Part shown: piece by piece, positions 57,479 to 64,000 of the stretch
Layout of the letters: every line of letters begins with the position of its first letter
How positions within the stretch are numbered: position 1 is the first letter of the stretch
Assembly: GCA_045596385.1 (NCBI GenBank)
Contig: JAZOCC010000023.1
Coordinates: 61,072-125,071, forward strand
DNA: 64,000 nt
Direction of reading: 5' to 3'
DNA from: SIG307 sp045596385
GTDB taxonomy: Bacteria > Bacillota > Clostridia > Lachnospirales > Lachnospiraceae
Notes under the pieces: generated by a model
What the model was told of the DNA's origin: nothing
The model's input: the letters and a program-made list of their open reading frames with translations, nothing else
The model's database searches: none
Program-made: the position numbers and the translations under genes

Positions 57479-58399
57479 ATGAGCTTAGATTTATTTAAAG
57501 AACGCCTCGCAGAAGCGAGAAAAGAAAAGGGTTTCACCCAGGCGGAACTGGCCCGACGTCTCGGTGTAACGGCGCAAGCGGTATCGAAGTGGGAGCGCGG
57601 AAATGCATACCCGGATATTGAGCTTTTGGACGGGATTTTTACGGTGCTGGATTGTTCGCCGGACTATTTGTTTCAATACGAAAAAGGGGCAAAGTCTTAT
57701 TTAACCCAGGATAATCCGCAGTACCGGGCGCAGATTGATGCGGCGTTGTTAAAGGATGCGTTGGAAATCCGGTTTGGTTACGGGCTGGTGGAGTTGTTTC
57801 TGGCGGAGCAAAAGCAAGGGTTTCCGCAGATTCACGGATTGCGGAAGGAAATGGCGGCAAAGTATGGTTTTTGCATTCCGACGATACGACTGGCGGATGA
57901 GGCGACATGTGAGCCGGAGGAGTATAAGATTCTGATCTATGGCAGGGAAGTAGCTTGCGGAAGGGTAGTACCGGGCAAGTATTTTGCGGTAAATCAAAAG
58001 GCGCAAAGTGAAGGAGATACCCCGGTGACGGAGCCTGTTTGGAAGTTGCCGGGAATATGGACAGAGCAGGAAAAGAATGCGGTTTCACCCCTTCGTTTTA
58101 TGATGGTTCACTTAGAGCAGTGCATTATGGAACATTTACTGGAGTTATTTCATTGTCAGATGGTGGCGGAGCTGGTGGAAAATGTGGAACGGAAGTATCC
58201 GAAGGTAGTACAGGGAGTGGTGCCGGAACGGGTATCCTATTCCTTTTTGAAACGGGTGCTTCTGGTATTGCTATGTGAGAAAAGGCGTCCGATTCATCCG
58301 CTACATCGAATCATCGAGCTGTTGGATGAGATGATAGACGAGAAGCCGACGGTGGCGGAAGCGGCAGAACGGGTAGCAAGAACACTGGGAGAGGATTGA
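57479..58399 (+). CDS. XRE-type HTH fused to FlhA-like cytoplasmic domain
   Basis: A 306-residue soluble protein. Residues 1-65 are a standard HTH_3 domain (FTQAELARRLGVTAQAVSKWERG). About residues 93-287 closely follow the C-terminal cytoplasmic domain of flagellar export protein FlhA (FHIPEP): FGYGL, then IPTIRLAD, EPEEYKILIYGREVACG, TEPVWKLPGIW, MVHLEQCIMEH, and VVPERVSYSFLKRVL. It lacks the FlhA membrane domain and the last roughly 100 residues. No flagellar gene is in the window. Start at 57479 follows GGAAGGAG. Probably a DNA-binding regulator that has borrowed a protein-binding export domain (inference). Confidence 0.85.
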   Translation: MSLDLFKERLAEARKEKGFTQAELARRLGVTAQAVSKWERGNAYPDIELLDGIFTVLDCSPDYLFQYEKGAKSYLTQDNPQYRAQIDAALLKDALEIRFGYGLVELFLAEQKQGFPQIHGLRKEMAAKYGFCIPTIRLADEATCEPEEYKILIYGREVACGRVVPGKYFAVNQKAQSEGDTPVTEPVWKLPGIWTEQEKNAVSPLRFMMVHLEQCIMEHLLELFHCQMVAELVENVERKYPKVVQGVVPERVSYSFLKRVLLVLLCEKRRPIHPLHRIIELLDEMIDEKPTVAEAAERVARTLGED

Positions 58400-58497
58400 C
58401 GGGAAAATGAGAGAGTAAGAAATTTTTTAAAGTTTTCTGTGATATTTTATCCTGTAAGTTCGTTTTATGAGTAGAAAGGCCTTTCATAACAGGAGGA

Positions 58498-58974
58498 ATG
58501 AGTTTGGATACGAAGGAGTATGAGCGTCTGACCGCACTTTTCTTAGATTGCATTTACCGGGTGGCATGGAACGGGTGCCGGAATTATGCGGATACGGAGG
58601 ATGTGGTACAGAATACGTTTCTAAAGCTATTGGAGCGGAACGAAGGGTTCCCGGAGGATGCCCAGGCAAAGTATTGGCTGATTCGCGTGGCCATGAATGA
58701 GTGCAAAAGCGTATGGAGAACACCATGGCGGCAAAGAGTGACTTCCACGGAGGAGCTGTTTTGTGAGCCTGCTTTTGAGACACCGGAAGAAAGTGATTTG
58801 TATGATGCGGTACGTGACCTTCCGCTCAAATACCGGCAGGTGGTACACTTATACTATTTTGAAGATTACAGCGTAAAGGAAATCGCCGGTATTCTGAAGC
58901 TTTCCGAGACCGCAGTCCAAACGAGATTACTCCGGGCAAGACAGAAGCTGAAAGAAAAGCTGAAGGAGGCATAA
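58498..58974 (+). CDS. ECF-type RNA polymerase sigma factor
   Basis: A 158-residue sigma-70 family factor. Region 2 at about residues 10-75 (YADTEDVVQNTFLKLLE) and region 4 at about 105-155 (LPLKYRQVVHLYYFEDYSVKEIAGILKLSETAVQTRLLRARQKLK, quoted in parts), with no region 1 or 3. AGGAGG precedes the ATG. The next gene, four bases after, encodes a membrane protein that is probably its anti-sigma factor. Confidence 0.93.
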   Translation: MSLDTKEYERLTALFLDCIYRVAWNGCRNYADTEDVVQNTFLKLLERNEGFPEDAQAKYWLIRVAMNECKSVWRTPWRQRVTSTEELFCEPAFETPEESDLYDAVRDLPLKYRQVVHLYYFEDYSVKEIAGILKLSETAVQTRLLRARQKLKEKLKEA

Positions 58975-58978
58975 TCGG

Positions 58979-59593
58979 ATGAAGGATGAGTTGACAATGA
59001 AAACGGAATATAAAAAAGTATTTACAAAGCTGTGCACGCCGGAGGAATTGCGTCGGAAGGTACAGGCATTACCGAATGGGGAAACGAAGCAGAAAAAGGC
59101 TCCCCTAATGAAAAAGCTGGCAATTGCCGCTGCAGTTATCCTTGTTTTGTTTTTGGGAAGCAACGGAATTGTATATGCATCCACCGGAAAGACCTGGATG
59201 GGGTATTTAATCAGACCGGGCACCGAAGAGTGGGTAAAGCTCGGAACGGTACAAAACAAGAGAGAGGCATGCCGGATTCCGGAAGAGACATTAAAACAGA
59301 TGTCCAATGATGAGTTGATTGAGGCAATATTGGATTACCCGTTTTTGGTGGATATTTATTTGTTCGGAATGGAAGGAGAGCCGGTGCGTACGGCTGCCAA
59401 AAGCGTTTATGAGGGTTGTGATGCGTTGCGGGAACTGTTGTCCCGTCGCGACGGAGAGGAAGCACTTCGAGCATTCCGGGATGAAGCACTTAGAGAATTC
59501 AGGGAGAATGCCGGGAAAGATTCCAAAGAATACGCAATATCAGAATGGGAAATCGATGCAATCGGCACATTGTTAGAGGTATTGTGCGAGTAA
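58979..59593 (+). CDS. Putative anti-sigma factor, membrane-anchored
   Basis: A 204-residue protein immediately downstream of the ECF gene: a charged N-terminal cytosolic region (residues 1-42), one membrane helix (about 44-62, KKLAIAAAVILVLFLGS), and an outside domain with the motif SNDELIEAILDYPFLVDIY followed by a repeated-looking Arg/Glu-rich helix region. Gene order and topology suggest a membrane regulator of the sigma factor; no ZAS zinc motif is visible. Confidence 0.75.
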   Translation: MKDELTMKTEYKKVFTKLCTPEELRRKVQALPNGETKQKKAPLMKKLAIAAAVILVLFLGSNGIVYASTGKTWMGYLIRPGTEEWVKLGTVQNKREACRIPEETLKQMSNDELIEAILDYPFLVDIYLFGMEGEPVRTAAKSVYEGCDALRELLSRRDGEEALRAFRDEALREFRENAGKDSKEYAISEWEIDAIGTLLEVLCE

Positions 59594-59611
59594 GGGAGGT
59601 GGAGATGGCGT

Positions 59612-61009
59612 ATGAAAAGAAGAATTGTAGCGTTTTTTATGGTACTTGCAGTGCTCGGGACGATGTTTTACGGGTGCAAAAGGAAAGAGCCGGAGGAGAA
59701 GGTCATTCGTGTGATGGACTATACCGACGAGCTTCTGACTTTGGTACAGACCTATTTGGATATGCATCCGGAGCTGGGCTATACAGTAGAGATGGCCTAT
59801 CCTCACTGGGCGACGGCGAATTATGTTTATGACGAATTCTTAGAAGATATGCTTACCGGAGAGTATGAGGTTACGCCGGATATTTATGCGTTGGAGGCGG
59901 CGGATGTTGGAACGTTCATTAAGGGTTCCATGGCATCCTATGCCTCTACCTATGATGAATTAGGCATTCCTACGGACCAAATGATTCAGGAGTCCCGGAT
60001 AGCCCCTTATGCGGTAGAGGTGGGTACAAGACCGAGTGACGGGGCAGTGGTGGCACTCCCGTATACCTCCGATGCAGGCGGTTTTATTTATCGACGTTCT
60101 ATAGCAAAGGAAGTCTGGGGGACGGATGATCCGGCGGTGATTCAGGAGAAAATCGGCGGCGGTACCGGCTCCTGGGAGGCGTTTTGGACTGTGGCAGAGG
60201 AGTTAAAACAGAAAGGATATGCCATCGTTTCCGGGGACGGCGATTTGTGGTATGCCATGAGAAATGATATGGATGCCGGCTGGATTGTAGATGATGAATT
60301 ATATCTTTCTCCGGAACGGGAGGCGTTTTTGGATGTGTCAAAGAGACTTACGGACAACGGTTACAGTAACGGAACCGTGGAGTGGACCGATGCGTGGTTT
60401 GCGGATATGAGCGGTCTTGGTGAGAAGGAAGTATTCGGTTTCTTTGGTCCGGCTTGGTTTGTAAGCTATACGCTGACGGATAGCTGCGGGGACAGTCTGT
60501 TAACAGAGGAATATGAGACAGGCACCTACGGGGACTGGGCAGTATGCAATGCCCCGGTAGGCTTTTACCAGGGAGGAAAATGGGTTGCGGCAAGTAAAAA
60601 TGTGGTAAAGATGGAAAAGAAAGCGGTAGTTGCCGACATTATTAAATGGATTACCTTGGAGTATGACGAGAACAGTCTTCAGTATCAATCTGCAAACGGG
60701 ACTTTTGAGCCTTACCTTGGCGCAAAGCAGGCGGTAGTCAGTGGCAAAGTGATGGAAATTGCCGATGGATGTGCGGATGTGGTTGGCGGACAGAATATGT
60801 TCGAGTATTATAAGATTGCAAATAATCAGGAGATGGAGGTTCATATCACAGAATATGATTCGGTAATAGACCTGTTATGGCGGAATGCGGTACGAGAGTA
60901 TGCACAAGGGAAGAAGAGCCGGGAAGAAGCGATTGCCGGGTTTAAGGCGGCGGTAAAGGAAAAAGTTGACATCCGGGGAGCGGAGGAATCTTCAGGAACG
61001 GGTAACTGA
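59612..61009 (+). CDS. Extracellular solute-binding lipoprotein
   Basis: A 465-residue ABC-type solute-binding lipoprotein: signal peptide with lipobox FYGC (Cys at about 22), then the two-lobed binding fold (PDIYALEAADVGTFI; ALPYTSDAGGFIYRRS; GFFGPAWFVSYT; KWVAASKNVVK), like carbohydrate-binding family 1 proteins. No permease or ATPase gene is next to it. It starts 18 bases after the anti-sigma-like gene, so it is probably in the same operon and may sense rather than transport a ligand (inference). Confidence 0.85.
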   Translation: MKRRIVAFFMVLAVLGTMFYGCKRKEPEEKVIRVMDYTDELLTLVQTYLDMHPELGYTVEMAYPHWATANYVYDEFLEDMLTGEYEVTPDIYALEAADVGTFIKGSMASYASTYDELGIPTDQMIQESRIAPYAVEVGTRPSDGAVVALPYTSDAGGFIYRRSIAKEVWGTDDPAVIQEKIGGGTGSWEAFWTVAEELKQKGYAIVSGDGDLWYAMRNDMDAGWIVDDELYLSPEREAFLDVSKRLTDNGYSNGTVEWTDAWFADMSGLGEKEVFGFFGPAWFVSYTLTDSCGDSLLTEEYETGTYGDWAVCNAPVGFYQGGKWVAASKNVVKMEKKAVVADIIKWITLEYDENSLQYQSANGTFEPYLGAKQAVVSGKVMEIADGCADVVGGQNMFEYYKIANNQEMEVHITEYDSVIDLLWRNAVREYAQGKKSREEAIAGFKAAVKEKVDIRGAEESSGTGN

Positions 61010-61094
61010 TAAGAGAAATTTGCAACCTTTTTATTACTTTACTCGTCTAATAAGTGAAAGAATATAATTATACCGAAAAGAAGGGGGAAATTAT

Positions 61095-61238
61095 ATGAAG
61101 AAGCTTATTACAGCGTTGCTTTCAACTGTCTGCATATTCCTGCTAGCGGCCTGCGGACCGGACAAGGAAACGGATTATCCGGCAGCCATTATGGTAGACG
61201 GGATAAATATACTTGAAAGGGAGGGGCATTCGCTATGA
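61095..61238 (+). pseudogene. Truncated small lipoprotein
   Basis: A 47-codon frame with a complete lipoprotein signal: MKKLITALLSTVCIFLLAAC (Cys20), then only GPDKETDYPAAIMVDGINI before it runs into the ribosome site of the next gene (GAAAGGGAGGGG) and stops in ATGA. The remaining piece looks like the start of a longer lipoprotein of a type common in these sigma/anti-sigma clusters, so most of the mature part has been deleted. It may still be translated and couple to the next gene. Confidence 0.6.
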
Positions 61239-62239
61239 CAAAAAAAGAATGGAACGAGGGTTTGAATCACCTTGATTCCGATCTCGTTGAAAAATATGTT
61301 GAGCAAAAGGAAGAGCTCAAACAAAAGAAAAAGTCAAAAAGTGTATGGGTTCGCTTGGGAGCTGTCGCTGCATGCCTTGTTCTTGTTGGTGGTGTAATTG
61401 CCGGCGTATATGTGTTGCGGGAGGATGAGTCTGCCAAAAAGTCATCGGATGATACAGACCAGATTTTTACATATGTTCATAGTGACTCATTTCATATGGG
61501 AACACAAGCGCAGGAGATGAAGTTGTCTTATGAGGAGTGTTTATCCATTGCGACTCATGTTGTATCTGCTACCTACAAAGGAGAATATGAAATACATGGT
61601 ATATACAAAGACCTGGTGTTTACTGTAACGGACCGGTATAAGGGAACTGACATATCGGATGAATTTCACCTTCGTGTGGATAATGATACGAATAGTGTAG
61701 CGGAGGCCGGTATCGGTTATTCTGCAACTGCAAATGGCTACAAGGTCGGTGAAAACTATCTGTTGGTTTTGGAAAAGCATGTATCTGTTTATAATCCGTA
61801 TGATCTCTATTTGGCACTGGGAAATATAGAGAAAACAAACGACGCTACGGTTGCGTATGTTAAGAATTACGTGAAAGATTCCGTTCCTCCTGCCGCCCAA
61901 GGGTTTGAGTTTATTCGTAATTCAAACTTGGAGAATGTAGTAGATAATACTTCAATTATAGCAGTTGTGACTCCCACAGAATATATCGGAGGTAGCGAGA
62001 ATAATGATACGAGTCGCTATTTGTGTTCTGTAAATGAGGTGTTAAAAGGTTCGATAAAGGATACGGATATAAATGTGATATTTGTAACCGGTTCTGTTGA
62101 ACCGGACGGCGAGTATGTTGTTATGATGGAAGAAATGGGACCGTACTATATTTTATCTTCGAAAAACAGCGTTCACGATGCAGATGATTCGAATATTATT
62201 CAACAGGTAAAGGATAGGGGGGCTGCTTTGGTTTGGTAG
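61235..62239 (+). CDS. Anti-sigma-like single-pass membrane protein
   Basis: A 334-residue protein: N-terminal soluble helix (MTKKEWNEGLNHLDSDLVEKY), a Lys-rich stretch, one membrane helix (about 43-61, LGAVAACLVLVGGVIAGVY), and a 270-residue outer region with repeated beta segments (FTYVHSDSFHMGTQ; NYLLVLEKHVSVYNP; GPYYILSSKNSVHD). The N-terminal pattern is typical of anti-sigma-type membrane proteins in gut Clostridia. It overlaps the truncated lipoprotein by four bases. No sigma gene is directly upstream; the nearest is at 58.5 kb. Confidence 0.65.
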   Translation: MTKKEWNEGLNHLDSDLVEKYVEQKEELKQKKKSKSVWVRLGAVAACLVLVGGVIAGVYVLREDESAKKSSDDTDQIFTYVHSDSFHMGTQAQEMKLSYEECLSIATHVVSATYKGEYEIHGIYKDLVFTVTDRYKGTDISDEFHLRVDNDTNSVAEAGIGYSATANGYKVGENYLLVLEKHVSVYNPYDLYLALGNIEKTNDATVAYVKNYVKDSVPPAAQGFEFIRNSNLENVVDNTSIIAVVTPTEYIGGSENNDTSRYLCSVNEVLKGSIKDTDINVIFVTGSVEPDGEYVVMMEEMGPYYILSSKNSVHDADDSNIIQQVKDRGAALVW

Positions 62240-62375
62240 GTTGTTCTTTACAGAAATACGAAAACATGTTAAAATGTGCGTTGGAATAGTTTTTGACTAT
62301 AACAACGCACTTGTTTTATGTATTTTCCAATACAAGAATCTTGTTGTATACTTAGAACAACGAAAAAGAACATAA

Positions 62376-62391
62376 CAGGCAACAGTGCCTG
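62376..62391 (+). promoter_or_regulatory. Short hairpin before the metY ribosome site
   Basis: CAGGCA/TGCCTG with a four-base loop, ending a few bases before GAAAGGAG. Further up, ATACAA...TTGTAT (inverted) overlaps TATACT, a possible -10. No SAM or S-box riboswitch pattern was seen. Confidence 0.4.
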
Positions 62392-62408
62392 ACAGAAAGG
62401 AGATTTTT

Positions 62409-63692
62409 ATGAACTCTAATATCGAAACAAAATGTATCCACGAGGGCTGGAAACCGAGCCAGGGCGAGCCGAGACAGCTTCCGATTTACCAGAGCACTAC
62501 CTTTAAGTATGATACCAGCGAGCAGATGGGTAAGCTCTTTGACTTAGAGGCAGACGGATATTTCTATACCAGACTGCAGAACCCGACCAATGATGCGGTG
62601 GCAGCGAAGATTTGTGCCATGGAGGGCGGTGTAGCGGCGATGTTGACTTCCTCCGGTCAGGCAGCAAACTTCTATGCGATTTTCAATATTTGTGAGGCGG
62701 GTGACCACTTTATCGCTTCTTCCTCCATTTACGGCGGCACCTACAATCTGTTCGGTGTTTCCATGAAGAAGATGGGCATCGAGTGTACCTTTGTTGACCA
62801 GACCTTGCTGGCAGAGGAGCTTGAGAAGTACTTTAAGCCGAATACCAAGGCTGTGTTCGGTGAGACCATCACGAACCCGACCGTAGGTATTTTTGATTTT
62901 GAGAAGTTTGCGAAGCTGGCACATGATCACGGTGTACCGCTTATCGTAGATAATACTTTTGCAACTCCGGTAAACTGCAGACCGTTTGAGTGGGGCGCGG
63001 ATATCGTTACCCATTCCACCACCAAGTACATGGACGGTCACGGTGTATCCGTAGGCGGATGTATCGTAGACAGCGGTAATTTCGACTGGATGGCACATGC
63101 AGAGAAGTTCCCGGGCTTGACAACGCCGGATGATTCTTATCACGGCATTACTTATGCGGAGCGTTTTGGCAAGGGTGCGTACATTACGAAGGCAACCGCA
63201 CAGCTTATGAGAGACTTCGGTTCCATTCAGTCTCCGCAGAATGCGTTTTACCTGAACTTAGGCCTTGAGTCCCTGCACCTTCGTATGGAGCGTCACTGTC
63301 AGAATGCACTGGCTGTGGCAAAGTTCTTAAAGTCTCAGGATAAGGTGGCATGGGTTCATTATGCGGACCTTGAGGGAGATGAGTACCACGAGCTTGCGAA
63401 GAAGTATTGTCCGAAGGGTACCTGCGGCGTACTTGCTTTCGGCATTAAGGGCGGAAGAGAGACCTCCATCAAGTTCATGGATTCCTTAAAGTTTGCGTCC
63501 ATCGTTACTCACGTAGCGGATGCAAAGACTTGTCTGCTTCACCCGGCAAGCCACACCCATCGTCAGCTGACTGACGAGCAGCTTGCGGAGGCAGGCGTAG
63601 CAACCGACCTCATCCGTTTGTCCGTAGGTATCGAGAATGTGGATGATTTAATTGCGGACTTACAGCAGGCATTGGATAAGATTACACTGTAA
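62409..63692 (+). CDS. metY: O-acetylhomoserine sulfhydrylase
   Basis: A PLP enzyme forming homocysteine from O-acetylhomoserine and sulfide. The 427-residue product has FYTRLQNPTNDAVAAKI, the PLP-binding SSGQAANFYAIF, TITNPTVGIFDF, VDNTFATP, and the PLP Lys in HSTTKYMDGHG. The length and insertions match MetY rather than MetB. ATG at 62409 follows AAAGGAG; the longer frame adds eight residues. Alone with its terminator; no SAM riboswitch seen. Confidence 0.94.
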   Translation: MNSNIETKCIHEGWKPSQGEPRQLPIYQSTTFKYDTSEQMGKLFDLEADGYFYTRLQNPTNDAVAAKICAMEGGVAAMLTSSGQAANFYAIFNICEAGDHFIASSSIYGGTYNLFGVSMKKMGIECTFVDQTLLAEELEKYFKPNTKAVFGETITNPTVGIFDFEKFAKLAHDHGVPLIVDNTFATPVNCRPFEWGADIVTHSTTKYMDGHGVSVGGCIVDSGNFDWMAHAEKFPGLTTPDDSYHGITYAERFGKGAYITKATAQLMRDFGSIQSPQNAFYLNLGLESLHLRMERHCQNALAVAKFLKSQDKVAWVHYADLEGDEYHELAKKYCPKGTCGVLAFGIKGGRETSIKFMDSLKFASIVTHVADAKTCLLHPASHTHRQLTDEQLAEAGVATDLIRLSVGIENVDDLIADLQQALDKITL

Positions 63693-63711
63693 AATTTGAT
63701 AGGTTTGAATC

Positions 63712-63753
63712 GGAGACACCGTTGTAAAAAATAACAGCGGTGTCTCCTTTTTT
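63712..63753 (+). terminator. Terminator after metY
   Basis: Ten-base stem GGAGACACCG (63712-63721) / CGGTGTCTCC (63738-63747) followed by six T residues. Confidence 0.9.
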
Positions 63754-64000
63754 GTGTAAAAACCTCACAGAATAGTACATAGGTCGTATACACTTACAGA
63801 AAATAATATGGTATAATTTGAATGTAACTAATTATATGTCGAAATTGATAAATTTATATAGAAAGACTAACTATTAAAAGTCAAGTCCTAAAATGAAGTT
63901 TTTTGAATGAATTGCAGAAATGCATTTCAGATATAGTTGTACCTTGAAAACTGCATGACGAATAGAGCATCGTATAGGTGCTCTAAAAGAGGATACAGAA
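63754..64000 (+). other. Non-coding right edge resembling an rRNA-operon leader
   Basis: No gene is supported. TATAAT lies near 63814-63819. ACCTTGAAAACTGCAT at 63941-63956 is the kind of antitermination/processing sequence found before 16S or 23S rRNA in Clostridia, and TAGAGCA/TGCTCTA (63963-63969 / 63979-63985) forms a hairpin after it. An rRNA gene probably begins just past the edge. Confidence 0.5.

Noticed and set aside
62240..62408. Possible SAM (S-box) riboswitch before metY
   Set aside because: The leader lacks the S-box core and is too short after the candidate -10; only a small hairpin is present.

Overview
The window looks like chromosome from an anaerobic Bacillota of the Clostridia, most likely a Lachnospiraceae member. 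The pointers are strong AGGAGG-type ribosome sites, sigma-A promoters with 16-18 base spacers, a complete [FeFe]-hydrogenase maturation set (hydE, hydG, hydF), ComFB, PyrB with a PyrI regulatory subunit, a spore-photoproduct-lyase-like radical SAM protein, CotH- and DUF6273-type lipoproteins, and ECF sigma/anti-sigma genes of a type common in that family. Base composition is mid-40s % GC by eye. CCG dominates among proline codons in the well-expressed genes. The assignment is inference from gene content, not from a 16S sequence.

Layout. 0-9.7 kb: tyrA, a LytTR regulator with a membrane partner, an aquaporin, a Gfo/Idh oxidoreductase, YgiQ, then YqeG-aroK-aroQ and efp. 9.8-12.1 kb: an AT-richer island of three lipoproteins. 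12.1-22.4 kb: a HAD-GNAT fusion, aspartate kinase with DUF4867, TraX, an AI-2E-type permease with signal peptidase I, comFB, and hydE-hydG-hydF. 22.5-27.9 kb: a 2-hydroxyacid dehydrogenase, a leftward group (unknown protein, deoxyinosine glycosylase, TPR protein), tRNA-Leu(CAA) with tandem repeats carrying a copy of its 3' end, and a CotH lipoprotein. 27.9-33.5 kb: trkA-trkH, then an SDR enzyme translationally coupled to a nucleosidase-radical SAM fusion. 33.7-40.1 kb: housekeeping genes (gpmI, secG, rnr, smpB, an HD-GYP protein, rpsO). 40.1-45.5 kb: pyrB-pyrI, then uxaC and a LacI regulator divergent from kdgK (hexuronate breakdown). 46.0-50.4 kb: a lipoprotein, two small membrane proteins and an ABC exporter operon with a strong palindromic operator. 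50.5-55.6 kb: a 5'-truncated flavodoxin-like gene behind a small hairpin-rich transcription unit, pnp with a long leader stem, an AT-rich ferredoxin-domain protein and an M16 peptidase. 55.7-62.2 kb: a regulatory cluster (LysR, small unknowns, an HTH protein fused to an FlhA-like domain, ECF sigma, anti-sigma-like protein, orphan solute-binding protein, truncated lipoprotein, second anti-sigma-like protein). 62.4-63.7 kb: metY. The last 60 bases resemble an rRNA-operon leader, so an rRNA operon may begin just past the right edge.

The most unusual items are: (1) the 306-residue protein at 57479-58399, an XRE helix-turn-helix fused to a soluble domain closely resembling the cytoplasmic part of the flagellar export protein FlhA, beside ECF sigma genes; (2) the 654-residue fusion of an MTA/SAH-nucleosidase-like domain to an SPL-type radical SAM domain, coupled to an SDR; (3) a LytTR regulator with three helically phased repeats at its own promoter and a non-standard membrane partner; (4) tandem 117-base-period repeats carrying the tRNA-Leu 3' end; and (5) several intergenic clusters of tiny hairpins. 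All function statements are from reading the sequence and family knowledge; no database search was run.
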